The notes beneath the pieces were generated by a model. It saw only the letters and a list, made by a program, of their open reading frames with translations, ran no database searches and was not told the origin of the DNA. A stretch of DNA of 64,000 nucleotides, taken from positions 186,001 through 250,000 of the forward strand of contig NZ_NPDL01000001.1 in the NCBI RefSeq assembly GCF_002811475.1. Direction: 5' to 3'. Source of the stretch: Leptospira hartskeerlii (GTDB lineage Bacteria; Spirochaetota; Leptospiria; Leptospirales; Leptospiraceae). This document shows, piece after piece, positions 34,219-44,495 of this stretch (the stretch's first letter is position 1; each line of letters starts with the position of its first letter). The position numbers were made by a program, and so were the translations under genes.

Positions 34219-37200
34219 TCTTTCTCTCCTTGTTTTGATCTGTATCCTGCATCCAATAAGATACCGGTTTCTTCTTCCTGGAAGTAGGACTTAGTATGTC
34301 TTTCATACAAAGGTTTTCCTAAGCCCATTCTGATCTCATGGTATCTGTTTCGATTTCTGATCTCTCTTTTTCTTCTTAACTTGAGATAGGTCTCTCTTTG
34401 CGCCGGAGTGAGTGCGGCCAAAAAATAATCGGAATGAACGAAAAGGCAAAGTGCTCCTACATGTCCGAAGCCTAAGGTGGTTAACATTCCTGCTTTTATA
34501 TTATGTTTACCGAATGGAATACTTTCATCGGTAAACGTGATGAACTGATAATCGTTCATATCAGGATCAACTTCTTCGAGGTTTCTATTTCCGGTTACGA
34601 CACCTTCTTCTAAAGTCTGTAATATCCCAATAGTTTGCCAGGCGGCGGCTCCTCCTTTGGAATGTCCTGTAAGCGATTTTTGAGAAACTACAGGCAGTAG
34701 ATTTCCCGGACTTCTTCCTAATTTAGATAGTAAATTATACAATAATTTGTTTTCATTCTTATCGTTTGCTTTTGTAGAAGTGTCGTGTTTGTAGGCTACT
34801 CCTATATCATCTGCGGTAAGTCCGAATGCAGATAACGCGTTTCTTAATGGAGATTTTTCTTTTTCGGATTCAGCTCCTAAGGATAAAAGTCCGAGTCCAG
34901 GTGCAGGAATAGAAGCTTGGATCCCATCTGTTTTAGAACCTGCGTAAGCTAAAATTCCATAAACAGGAAGTCCGGCTTCGAGCGCTATGTCTGCTCTTGC
35001 AAGTAAAACGACTCCTCCACCTTGTGCCTCTACGAATCCGCCTCTTCGGATATCGTTGGGGCGGCACATTCCTTTTGGATCGATTCCTTGTTCCAACATT
35101 TCCACACTACTTGCAGTAGCTTGCATGTCTCCGAATCCAACTAAACTTTCCATCGCGAAATCGTCGAAGGCACCAGCCAACATAAAGCCTGCTTTTCCTT
35201 CTTTGATCAAACTCGCAGCCATTTCTAGGGATATTCCCGCAGTGGCGCAAGCTGCGACTGGAGTTTGGACGGGACCGTAACCTCCTACATAAGAGGTGAG
35301 TGCCCAAGCTGTCGTAACGTTGATGAGAGATTCTTGGAGTGCGTCATGTTGTCTTTCCTTTCCAAGTAAGAAGTCATGAAACATTCTTTTGAGTTTTCCC
35401 ATTCCCCCCATGCCTGAGCCGACTGTGGAGCCGACGAGTCCCGGATGTAGGAACTTATACAATTCCATAGGTTCCATTCCGGAGCGTAAGAATGCTTCGC
35501 ATGTGCAGTAAAGATTATATACTGTGATTGGGTCTACTTGAGCAGTCAGATCTTTGGTCAGTCCGTATTTAGCCGGATCCCAGCCTTTAGGAATTTGTCC
35601 TGCGACTTTCCTATTGAAGTCGGAAGCTTTTCTTGCTTTGATGGTGCTTCCTTTTTTTCTTCTCACGAACCATTTATCTTTTTCGACATCGTGGTAGACC
35701 TCGGTAGCTTCCGGTTCTGCTTTCTTAAATTCTTCCGCTTCTTTTGAGTTGGAAACAGGTATGAAGAAGTCCTCTTCCAATACTACGTCCACAAAGGAGA
35801 ATAACGTGGATGGATCGAAACCCACGCATTCTTTATCTATTATACGGATCCCAGTATGAGTTAAGATTTTTTCTTCGTATTTGGATTTGATTTCCCATTC
35901 CGCGACGGCTTCTCCTGTTTCGGAATCAGTCCAACTTCTTCCTTTATCCGCAGCTTGGTATTTAATGAATCCCATCATCCAAGCAAGCTCCAGTGCGGCT
36001 TCTAAGGAGAGTGTCCCGGATTTTTCCAACTCCCACCTGGTCATTGAACTGCCTGCAGGTCCGACTTCCGCGAAACCGACTACACATATTGTTTTAGATA
36101 AATCTAATTCTTTTAAATGCCCTATCTCATTCAGTTTAGCTTGAGAAGGAATAGAAGGATACTTATACACTTCCTTAGGTAAAAATTCTCGTGTATGAGT
36201 TTCTCGTTTTTCTAAAAAGATTTTGTTCTTTAGCGCGAAGGTTTCCTTTTTGATCTTTGCTTCTGAGAGAATATCTGCGCGGATCTTTCCTAAAGTTTTT
36301 CCTAGATCGGTTTGAGAATCTAAACCACCTGTGAAATTTGCCTTAGTGATTTGTTCGGAAGAATGGAATACACAACTATGGATCAGATTTCCTAAAAGAA
36401 GTCCCATCTCTCTTCTGGAAAATGTAATCACTCCTGATTTTTCTTCCAATGCTTGGGCGACAAGATCGTTCGCCTCCATGAGACCTGTTCCTCTTACCCA
36501 ACCGATCACACACCCGTGGATCCTTGTATGTTTTCCCCAATCGTTTTCTTCCGAGAATTTTTTGCGGAATAAAGTCTCAAGACCTAATTTAGTTTCCGCA
36601 TACATTCCATCTCTTCCGAAGATACCATGGTTCGGTGAAAGAGGTAATATTACATGAAGTGGAGAAGTTTCCGTAGGTGTATTCTTTACTTTTCCAAGCG
36701 TGCCTATCAGTTTTTCTACACCGAGCAACATGACTCTCAAAGATGTCAAAGAAGAATCATCTAATTGTGATCCCGTATTTTCTTCTCCGACCGCACCGAA
36801 TGGAATTAAAACATCCGGCTCCCAATCTTTTTGGATTAACCATTCGGACAAAGATCGTATGTCTTCAAAAGACCCTTGAGAGAAAGGAACTAGGGAGAGA
36901 GAAGCACCTTTGGCTCCGTACTTTTGGAAGATTCTTTTATAAAACTTAACTTTTTCAGAAGAATAAGAAGTGGTTGTTAGGATAATATCCGCTCCGCCTG
37001 CGAGCAGAACGAATACTGTCTCTAACGCGATGGAATTTGGACCTCCACCTGTTACTAAAACTTTCAAACCTGAGAAAGAGATTCCTTCCTCGGAAGAATT
37101 CGTAATAGAGTTTAGAATGGACTCTGTCTCTTTTTGGTCGTTACTCCAGCTTCCTCCCTGGTCTTTGCTTGTTCCGATGGAAATTTTACCTTGGAAGAAA

Positions 37201-40200
37201 TCCTTTAATTTAGTAGAATATTCTACTTCTTTAAAGTTTAAATTACCTTCGTTCGAGATTTCTAATTTAGGACGTAATACAGAGTCTTCTGCTTGGAAGA
37301 TTGGTTTTCTGTTTTGATCCCATTTAGAAGAGAGAGATCTTAAATATTCTCTTTTAAATTCTAGATTCTTCTTTTCTTCCGGGAATTGGATTTTGTCTTT
37401 TTCCAGAATTTGGTCCCAATATTCTAAAATCTGAGATATTAGGGGAGAGGCATGATTCGCAAAATACTTTTCTTCGTCCGAACTGAAACTGTTTGCGGCT
37501 CCAATTCTAAGTTTAGTTAATCCTTGCAAAAGTTTTTTCTTTGCCCATTGTTCAGAATTAGAAAAACGAACAATTTTCTTTTCTTCAAATAATGAAGAAG
37601 GTGCAGCCTCTGCTTGGATCTTTTGTCTAGCTTCTTGTAGGACATTCAGATCTTTAATTAAGAATTCTGCAAATGGATCTTCTCCTATAAGTCTGGACTG
37701 AAAGTTTTTGAGCGCTTTTCCGAAAATCCCTTCCGCTCCAAAATACTTTCTTTCCAATTCTTCCAAAGCGGCTGCGTCTACTTTTGCACCTCCGCTTGAT
37801 CCTGAATTTTTCGAAGAAAGTTTTCCGATCCGTATTCCTTTAGATTGAGCAAACAGATCGACTGCTTTATCCAACCATTTGGATGCGTCTTTTGAATTTC
37901 CTATCCGTGCGTTTAATGGGATGGAACTCAAAGCGCCTTTTCGTAATGACTCTCCTTCTCTTACATACAAAGGAAGAAAAATACTAACTGCGAAAATTCC
38001 GGAAGTACTTAAACCTCTTTCTTCTTTCAAATATTTAAAGACTTCCGTTCTACCAAAATCAGGAGGAAAAAATTTCTTCAAAGTTTCTTCGAAAGAAGTT
38101 CTGAGATATGGCCCCGGTTGTGTGTATGCAGATTGATCTTCTAGAGATTTTACCAGATCTTTTAAGGATTTTTCATGAGCCCCTTCCAAACTTGTGGTCT
38201 TGAATTCAGCGCCTAAATCCGCCATCACTTGATTTCGTTTGGAAGAATTTCCTCCGAATAGAGTATCAATGTTTTCATCTTCCGAAATTTCTTCCGATCT
38301 AATCCCCGCTTTTAAAGAAAGTAATACGAATAATGCATCTTTCTTCGTAAGATTGACGGATGCTTCTTCTCCGCCAAATTGCTGGGATTCTTGAACGGCT
38401 TCTTGGATTTGAGTTGGTGCAGTTTTAACTTCTAGTTTTTCAATCGGAGTATCTATTGAAGCAGATTCTGGGATTTCTCGAAGTTTGGAAAATTCTGCAG
38501 ATTCACAATCTTCTAATTCTGAAAAGACTACATTTCGATTTTCTTCTATATGCAGAATATCGAATGAAGAAGGATCCGAAACTTCTCTCAGAGTCTGCCT
38601 TGCCATACCTGCAAGATCCCCTCTGGCTCCAAGGTCGATCAATTTTCGGACTTTAAGGTCTTGGAAAAATTGGTTCTGGGTTTTGATCCATTGCACAGGC
38701 ATTGCAAACTGATATGCAAGTAATTCGATCAGAAGGATCCTTCTAAGTTCTTGGTTAGAAATTTTTCGATCTTCTTTTAGGATTTTTTCTAAGATTGGAC
38801 TTCCGGAAACTTCCCAGACATACTTTATAAATTCTTTATCGATAGAGAATGGTTTGGCAACAAGGTTAGGAATATATTTGCCATCTAATTCTTCAAAACC
38901 GGATATCTCAGGAACATTTGCCTCTAAAGTTTTTCTGAATTCAGCAACCCCGTTTACTAGAACTCTGGAATGGAAAGGTACATCTATTCCTTCCAAGCGA
39001 ATTGTAGTTTTTTTGCCTCTTACGATTTCCTTAAACCGATTTTCCATTTCGGTAAGGGCCTTGAGATCTCCTGTTACGGAATATTGTTTGTCTCGGATGT
39101 TTAAGTTGACGACTTCTAAAGGAAGACCTGTTTCTTCCTTTATTTGGGCAACAACTTTTAAAATCGTCTCTTCATCTAAACCTACATGACGATTTCCTAA
39201 TACTACACTCATCCCGAAAGGACTTCTTCCTTCCTTATCCCTCGGAACAAGGCTTTGCATGGTAAGCCCTCTTCCATACACGATACGGATAACGTTTTCT
39301 AACCCTAAAAATCCTCTTGCGGATAGAGCGGAGAATTCTCCGAGAGAATGTCCTGCAAACGGAGCTTCTTGATCTAAGAATCCTCTCTCTTTCAGGATTT
39401 CCCAATCCGCTATAGATTTAGTGACTAAAGCCACTTGTGTAAATTGAGTAAGATGAAGAACGCCCTTAGGATGATTCCAAATTTTCTTTCCTACTTTTAA
39501 TACTGTCGGATTGTCTTGTACAATTTTTAAAAGAGAGAAGCCTAACTCATCTATAGTAGTATTTTCAGCTCTTTGCCAAACATTTCTGGCTTCCGGAAAT
39601 TCATCTCTGAGTTTCATTCCCATTCCTTGGGATTGGGAACCTTGGCCTGTAAATACGTAGCCGGTTTTTTTAGGAGAAACGATCGCTTTCGCACTTAACT
39701 TTCTTTCTCCATTTCGATTTTCCAAACTGACCGAAAAAATTTGAGATCCTTTCTTTTGTGAAATATGAACTGCTTCTAAAAGTAGTTCTTCTCCTAAATA
39801 TACAGGAGCTTCGAATGTTTCCTCAAAAGACGATAATCTGGATGGATCTCCTAGGCAGACATCCATTACGATTTGTTTAATCACTCTGGAAGAAGTCCAT
39901 AATCCGTGAACTATCCTGTCCTTCCAGCCGGCGTATTTTGCAAAATCGATATCTGTATGGATCGGATTCGTATCTCCGGAAGCCGCAGAATATTCGCTCA
40001 TGTCAGACGGAGCATAGAATATTTCGGAAATAATCTTGTAAGGTTTCGTAATTGGGGTTTCCGAATCTGCTTCCGTAAGACTGGAGAAGAATCGATCCAA
40101 GGATGTAGGAATTCCTACTTGAACTTCTTCTTCTAATTTGAATTTTCCCCATTCTTCAAAATGTGAGCCTGAAACTTTTTCGATCTTTCCTTCAATTGTA

Positions 40201-43200
40201 TGAAGTTCTTGGTTTGTTCCCAAATGTAGAACGAGACGGTTGGCAGAAGTGAATTTTAATTTAGATCCGATTGAGTTTGATTCTTGCTCTTCTTTTTTGT
40301 AAATCCATGGGATAGAATTTAGGAGATTAGATTCAGCTTCAGATTTTATCAGAATACTTTTTTCGAAAGGTAAAGAATCGAATTCTTCGAATTTAGAATA
40401 AACATCTCGGATCAAAAATCCGGTTTGGAAAGAACAGATCTTCTTTCCTTCTTTTGAGATCTCACCCAAGATCTGGATCTCTTGTCCGGAACCTAATTTG
40501 CGGACTTTTGCAAGTCTTGCCTTGGATCTTAGTTTATCTCCTGGGACCAATTCATTTGTTTCTTTTTCCCATTGGAAATTTTGTGAAAAGTGAAGAAGCC
40601 TAAAGAGATCCTTATTTTCTAATGTAAATAATGGTGAGAGAAGAACCTTCCAAGCAAAGGCTGTACTCATCCCGAGAGGTGGATTGGGATCCGATTTAAG
40701 ATCTGTCCTTCTTAGTTCTCCGATTGCTTTACGGAAACTTAAAATAGATTCTTTATCGATTATGATCTCGGATTCTAATTCTTGTGAAATATTTTTGGAA
40801 GATTTTAGATCTATATTTTGGTCCAGTCCCCATGTTTTTAGATATAGGTCTAAGCCGGATTTTTCTCTGAATAGGAGATCTTCTTCTATGAATACTCCTA
40901 ATTTTTTTCCAGCGCTAAACTTTCTCTGGAAAGGGATCGCAGTCCCATCCTTAGGATCGTAGAAATAAAGTTTTAATTCTGCAGAGTCTTTTTCCGAAAG
41001 TTTTAACTCTACTTTTAATTTGCTTTCTTCCCAAACTTGGATCAGTAGCAATTCTTCCGAATCGCTTGTTTCCCAGATGAATTTTCTGCCGATCCTTGGC
41101 TCAAAGAATAGTTTTAGATCGGATGCAGTTTGTCCGATTTTAGGTGATTTTAGAACGGCATTTAGAAAACCTTTGCCTAATTCCGCTAAACGGACGATCC
41201 AATCATTCGGAGTTATATCAAGGTGTTCAAAAATATAGATCGAGTTGTTTCTGATTTGCTCCTCAGGGAATAAATCTAAAATATTTTTTCCTTGAGTATC
41301 CTGATCAAATAGATCTTCCCAATTGATCTTTTTAGGTTTAGAATTTTCTAAACTTACGTGTAAAAAGTTTTGAAAGATAGAAGAGATTGGCTCGTTCGCC
41401 ATATGAATTCCTTTGATCGCTTTTGGCCCAGGGATCCACGCGCAGGAATCAGGCTCTATGTTTACACAATGAGAATACCAAAGAGAATCGGAACGTATCC
41501 ACTTTACTAAGTCTTCATCTATAACCGGGATAAAGTTTACCGGTTTACCTGGTCTTTTACAAACATCGAAGAAGAATATAATATCTTCAGGTAAGATAAG
41601 AATTGTATCTGCGTTTTTATATCTGGTCTTCCATTCAAGTATAAAAACATTTGGATCAAATTCAGATCCTATTTTCTCTATTATAGAATTTTGATCTGTT
41701 GGATCCGAGATCCGTGATTCAAACCTCTGAACTAATTCAGTAAATCTGTTTCTAAAACTTTTATCTATAAAAGGATGATCCGGCCAATTCCCCTCCGGAG
41801 GAATTAATCTTTGTCCAGGACAGGTTAGCTCTAAATATCTAGAAAGAATTTGAGTATAACTCATCTCTTCTAAATCACCGAAGAAAGGTTTTACAGTGGA
41901 GTTAATAAGTGAGACTAATTCTTTCTTTTTGGATAGAACTGCTTTTTTGGCTTCTTCGGTTTCCTTCCCTTTCGTAAGTTCTTCCGCAAGGGAAGAAAGT
42001 TTAGTCCAAGTATTTTCTGCGTAATAAATATCAGCGCCTAATCCCGATTTACCTGAGATCACTCCGCCTGCGTTCTTTCCTTCTTGAGTGGTTTTCCAAT
42101 TCTCGGATCCTGATACCTCGACTAACGCTTGTTTAATTTTTTCTGATGTAGCACATTCTTTGGCTGCCATGAGTCTTGTGCCTAGGAACACCGCGTCTAC
42201 AGGCATCGGATTTTTCCCTGCCCAGTTTCCGAACAACCAAGACTTGGAATCTTGAGCCTCAGCAATTCCTCCGCCGACTGCCAATGCAATGTTTTTGCAA
42301 TCTCTGATCTCGCTATAAGTAGAGCGGACCAATTCTTCTAAATCCTCCCAGCTATGGTGACCTCCTGCCGCGCCACCTTCTATCTGCATTAAGATTTTTG
42401 AATTTGGTATTTGTTTTGCAATGGAGATAACTTGTCGGATCTGTTTTTTTGTTCCGGGTTTGAAAGAGTTCAGCCATATTCCATGAGATTCGAAATCTTT
42501 TAGTATTCGAATTGCTTCTTCAGTTTCTGGAATACCTGCGGAGATAGTAACTCCTTCGATAGGAGCTCCCTCACTTTTGAGTTTTTTTACTAATGGAACT
42601 TGCATATTCCATAAATAAGCATCTAGGTATAACAGATTGATGACTATGCCTAGTCCTGGAGGTAATTCTTTTCGAAATACTTCCATTCTTTTTCGCAATA
42701 ATTCTTCAGTTACTTGTCCACCACCTGCCCATTCTACCAAGTATCCATCTTTAGCCGCAGCGATGACTATTCCAGGTTCAACCGTAGAAGGAGTCATGCC
42801 TCCTCCAAAGATCGGAGCTCTTCCTGTCCAAACAGAATAATCGTTTTTTAAAAAAACTTTTCCGTTCGGAAGTTCTACTGTTTCCGGTTGGAATTCTTTC
42901 CATGATTTAGGAAATTCTAAATTAGCTTCTTTCGTAAAAGATCTATAGGATTCTGATTTGCTTAAATTCCGAGTAAGATAGGATTTACCTTTAAGGATAG
43001 GAGAGCATAATTTTTCTGCATCGACTCCTGGCCCGAATGAGATGAGTAAAATTTTAGCTTCTTCCTTTTCTAAGGATCCTAAACAGATTTCCCAATCTAA
43101 AGGTTCCGCCACCGTCATTCTAGATAATGCAAGTGCAAGATCCGACTCTGTTCTGAGATCTCTTCCGTCTCTGGTATCGTATAAAGGAATTCTTAGATCG

Positions 43201-44123
43201 GATTGTTTTGGATTGAATCCGATTCTTTTGACATCTTCTTCTAAAAGTATAGGAACTCTCCTCAATAGAGGGCTATGAAATGGAGCGGAAATTTTGAGAA
43301 ATGTCCAAGATTCGAGATTTGGGAAGCTATTATTAATAAGGAAACTTCTGAACTCTAACAAAGACTCAGGAGATCCGCAGACGACTCGAGCCTTCGGTCC
43401 ATTCTTCAAACCTAGATATACAGTATCTTCTGCACTTCGGCTTGAATTAAATTTTTCTAATTCTTCCACTAATAACGTATCGTTTTCCGATTTTAAGGCT
43501 GCCATCGGGGATGCGATCTCATCCGGTTTCAAAAACCTTTTCGCGGAAATATCTAATTCTAAAATTGGAAATTCTTCTTGGACTCGAATTCCTAAGCTAA
43601 TTAGGTTTCTGAGTATTAATGATAAATTTTTTAAGAATGTAGTTTTATCAGGAGAAGAAGATAATAAGAATCCTGCATATACTCCTTGGGAATGACCGAA
43701 TATACCTGAAGTTTCGTTAAATAGTGCCTCCCAATTCGATTCGTCTTGGAGAACTCTGTATAATGCGGAAGCTTGAGCTAAGAAGATAAGTGGAATACTA
43801 TAAGAACAATTCTTTAAGATAGAATGATCCGGAGTCAATTCAGGTTGATCCAACCAATCCTTTAAATGAAAGCCTAAAGGCAACGATCCTATAAGTCTAT
43901 CCTTATGGATTGCTTTACATTCTTCCTCGATAGAAGTGAAGACGGTTTGCCAAAATTCTGAATGAGCATGGCCTTCTTCATAGAAAGAGCGTAGTTCAGG
44001 AATAGGATCTATACCTTGCCCAGCGAAGGTTACAAATGTCTTAGCAGATTGAGTGGAAAGATTTTTAAAGATAGTTGATACTTGCTCAGAAGATAAAGCT
44101 CCGCTTGAATAATTCGTTTTCAT
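34215..44123 (-). CDS. fas: Type I fatty acid synthase, fungal/mycobacterial layout
   Basis: One chain of 3302 residues carries the domains of FAS-I in the mycobacterial order. Acyltransferase: FAGQGID near 34, GHSQG near 145. FMN enoyl reductase: APIFGGGMTPST near 440, VAVGGGIAEA near 617. Dehydratase: SGDTNPIHTD near 1388. Malonyl/palmitoyl transferase: FTGQGSQSQGMGM, GHSLGEF near 1593. Carrier: IDTLFGGNSSKRNQVMADLG near 1958, where the GGxS Ser is the expected phosphopantetheine site. Ketoreductase: VLVTGGGPNSIALE near 2359. Ketosynthase: Cys in VAACATAG near 2959, KHDTSTKAND near 3111, GHSKGG near 3153. All catalytic residues I looked for are present. A GGAAGG site precedes the ATG. It should make long acyl-CoAs from acetyl- and malonyl-CoA. 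It heads an operon with acpS and the carboxylase. Confidence 0.96.
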   Translation of the reverse strand: MKTNYSSGALSSEQVSTIFKNLSTQSAKTFVTFAGQGIDPIPELRSFYEEGHAHSEFWQTVFTSIEEECKAIHKDRLIGSLPLGFHLKDWLDQPELTPDHSILKNCSYSIPLIFLAQASALYRVLQDESNWEALFNETSGIFGHSQGVYAGFLLSSSPDKTTFLKNLSLILRNLISLGIRVQEEFPILELDISAKRFLKPDEIASPMAALKSENDTLLVEELEKFNSSRSAEDTVYLGLKNGPKARVVCGSPESLLEFRSFLINNSFPNLESWTFLKISAPFHSPLLRRVPILLEEDVKRIGFNPKQSDLRIPLYDTRDGRDLRTESDLALALSRMTVAEPLDWEICLGSLEKEEAKILLISFGPGVDAEKLCSPILKGKSYLTRNLSKSESYRSFTKEANLEFPKSWKEFQPETVELPNGKVFLKNDYSVWTGRAPIFGGGMTPSTVEPGIVIAAAKDGYLVEWAGGGQVTEELLRKRMEVFRKELPPGLGIVINLLYLDAYLWNMQVPLVKKLKSEGAPIEGVTISAGIPETEEAIRILKDFESHGIWLNSFKPGTKKQIRQVISIAKQIPNSKILMQIEGGAAGGHHSWEDLEELVRSTYSEIRDCKNIALAVGGGIAEAQDSKSWLFGNWAGKNPMPVDAVFLGTRLMAAKECATSEKIKQALVEVSGSENWKTTQEGKNAGGVISGKSGLGADIYYAENTWTKLSSLAEELTKGKETEEAKKAVLSKKKELVSLINSTVKPFFGDLEEMSYTQILSRYLELTCPGQRLIPPEGNWPDHPFIDKSFRNRFTELVQRFESRISDPTDQNSIIEKIGSEFDPNVFILEWKTRYKNADTILILPEDIIFFFDVCKRPGKPVNFIPVIDEDLVKWIRSDSLWYSHCVNIEPDSCAWIPGPKAIKGIHMANEPISSIFQNFLHVSLENSKPKKINWEDLFDQDTQGKNILDLFPEEQIRNNSIYIFEHLDITPNDWIVRLAELGKGFLNAVLKSPKIGQTASDLKLFFEPRIGRKFIWETSDSEELLLIQVWEESKLKVELKLSEKDSAELKLYFYDPKDGTAIPFQRKFSAGKKLGVFIEEDLLFREKSGLDLYLKTWGLDQNIDLKSSKNISQELESEIIIDKESILSFRKAIGELRRTDLKSDPNPPLGMSTAFAWKVLLSPLFTLENKDLFRLLHFSQNFQWEKETNELVPGDKLRSKARLAKVRKLGSGQEIQILGEISKEGKKICSFQTGFLIRDVYSKFEEFDSLPFEKSILIKSEAESNLLNSIPWIYKKEEQESNSIGSKLKFTSANRLVLHLGTNQELHTIEGKIEKVSGSHFEEWGKFKLEEEVQVGIPTSLDRFFSSLTEADSETPITKPYKIISEIFYAPSDMSEYSAASGDTNPIHTDIDFAKYAGWKDRIVHGLWTSSRVIKQIVMDVCLGDPSRLSSFEETFEAPVYLGEELLLEAVHISQKKGSQIFSVSLENRNGERKLSAKAIVSPKKTGYVFTGQGSQSQGMGMKLRDEFPEARNVWQRAENTTIDELGFSLLKIVQDNPTVLKVGKKIWNHPKGVLHLTQFTQVALVTKSIADWEILKERGFLDQEAPFAGHSLGEFSALSARGFLGLENVIRIVYGRGLTMQSLVPRDKEGRSPFGMSVVLGNRHVGLDEETILKVVAQIKEETGLPLEVVNLNIRDKQYSVTGDLKALTEMENRFKEIVRGKKTTIRLEGIDVPFHSRVLVNGVAEFRKTLEANVPEISGFEELDGKYIPNLVAKPFSIDKEFIKYVWEVSGSPILEKILKEDRKISNQELRRILLIELLAYQFAMPVQWIKTQNQFFQDLKVRKLIDLGARGDLAGMARQTLREVSDPSSFDILHIEENRNVVFSELEDCESAEFSKLREIPESASIDTPIEKLEVKTAPTQIQEAVQESQQFGGEEASVNLTKKDALFVLLSLKAGIRSEEISEDENIDTLFGGNSSKRNQVMADLGAEFKTTSLEGAHEKSLKDLVKSLEDQSAYTQPGPYLRTSFEETLKKFFPPDFGRTEVFKYLKEERGLSTSGIFAVSIFLPLYVREGESLRKGALSSIPLNARIGNSKDASKWLDKAVDLFAQSKGIRIGKLSSKNSGSSGGAKVDAAALEELERKYFGAEGIFGKALKNFQSRLIGEDPFAEFLIKDLNVLQEARQKIQAEAAPSSLFEEKKIVRFSNSEQWAKKKLLQGLTKLRIGAANSFSSDEEKYFANHASPLISQILEYWDQILEKDKIQFPEEKKNLEFKREYLRSLSSKWDQNRKPIFQAEDSVLRPKLEISNEGNLNFKEVEYSTKLKDFFQGKISIGTSKDQGGSWSNDQKETESILNSITNSSEEGISFSGLKVLVTGGGPNSIALETVFVLLAGGADIILTTTSYSSEKVKFYKRIFQKYGAKGASLSLVPFSQGSFEDIRSLSEWLIQKDWEPDVLIPFGAVGEENTGSQLDDSSLTSLRVMLLGVEKLIGTLGKVKNTPTETSPLHVILPLSPNHGIFGRDGMYAETKLGLETLFRKKFSEENDWGKHTRIHGCVIGWVRGTGLMEANDLVAQALEEKSGVITFSRREMGLLLGNLIHSCVFHSSEQITKANFTGGLDSQTDLGKTLGKIRADILSEAKIKKETFALKNKIFLEKRETHTREFLPKEVYKYPSIPSQAKLNEIGHLKELDLSKTICVVGFAEVGPAGSSMTRWELEKSGTLSLEAALELAWMMGFIKYQAADKGRSWTDSETGEAVAEWEIKSKYEEKILTHTGIRIIDKECVGFDPSTLFSFVDVVLEEDFFIPVSNSKEAEEFKKAEPEATEVYHDVEKDKWFVRRKKGSTIKARKASDFNRKVAGQIPKGWDPAKYGLTKDLTAQVDPITVYNLYCTCEAFLRSGMEPMELYKFLHPGLVGSTVGSGMGGMGKLKRMFHDFLLGKERQHDALQESLINVTTAWALTSYVGGYGPVQTPVAACATAGISLEMAASLIKEGKAGFMLAGAFDDFAMESLVGFGDMQATASSVEMLEQGIDPKGMCRPNDIRRGGFVEAQGGGVVLLARADIALEAGLPVYGILAYAGSKTDGIQASIPAPGLGLLSLGAESEKEKSPLRNALSAFGLTADDIGVAYKHDTSTKANDKNENKLLYNLLSKLGRSPGNLLPVVSQKSLTGHSKGGAAAWQTIGILQTLEEGVVTGNRNLEEVDPDMNDYQFITFTDESIPFGKHNIKAGMLTTLGFGHVGALCLFVHSDYFLAALTPAQRETYLKLRRKREIRNRNRYHEIRMGLGKPLYERHTKSYFQEEETGILLDAGYRSKQGEKE

Positions 44124-44330
44124 ATATTAGCCCTTCCATTTTTATTTTTTTCATTTACTAAGATTTCATTTGAAATGGAAAAGTTTACGTTTTGATTTCA
44201 AGAAAAAAATTTTTTACGCTTAATAAAATGAAAATCATAATTTGCGAACGCTGTTTTGTGATATGTAACAAATGCTATATGTATCTATTTTCCTATTTTA
44301 TAATATGAATGTATAAATATTATGCTGATG

Positions 44331-44373
44331 AACATTCGTTAGTTAAATAAGTTAGTTAACATTCGTTCGTTAA
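44331..44373. promoter_or_regulatory. Repeated AACATTCGTT sites
   Basis: AACATTCGTT occurs at 44331-44340 and again at 44358-44367, where it continues into CGTTAA; GTTAGTTAA-type half-sites lie between. The spacing start-to-start is 27 bases. The site resembles AACGTTCGTT at 61534 and 56066, suggesting one TetR-type regulator. This is inference. Confidence 0.45.
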
Positions 44374-44428
44374 TTATGTTTGATCATTGTTTAAGATTGT
44401 TTACAATAGTGTTTGAAATGTTAAAATA

Positions 44429-44446
44429 AATAAACGTTTGTTTATT
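44429..44446. promoter_or_regulatory. AATAAAC palindrome before the nitrilase-like gene
   Basis: AATAAAC and GTTTATT are perfect 7-base arms around GTTT. The site ends 50 bases before the start at 44496, overlapping the likely promoter of that gene, and is a candidate operator. Confidence 0.4.
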
Positions 44447-44495
44447 ATATATTAATAAAATATAAAGTAATTTTAGTATATAAAAAAGAGGTTGT

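Larger units (their letters stand above)
44124..44495. other. AT-rich divergent promoter region of the synthase operon
   Basis: These 372 bases separate the leftward synthase operon from the rightward nitrilase-like gene. They contain no open frame. They are extremely AT-rich and hold clustered repeat sites (44331-44373) and a palindrome (44429-44446) listed separately; several TATAAT-like boxes are possible on both strands. Confidence 0.5.

Noticed and set aside
43294..43695. Rightward frame of 133 codons within the synthase gene
   Set aside because: It is antisense to a strongly supported acyltransferase domain; its composition mirrors the complement of that domain.
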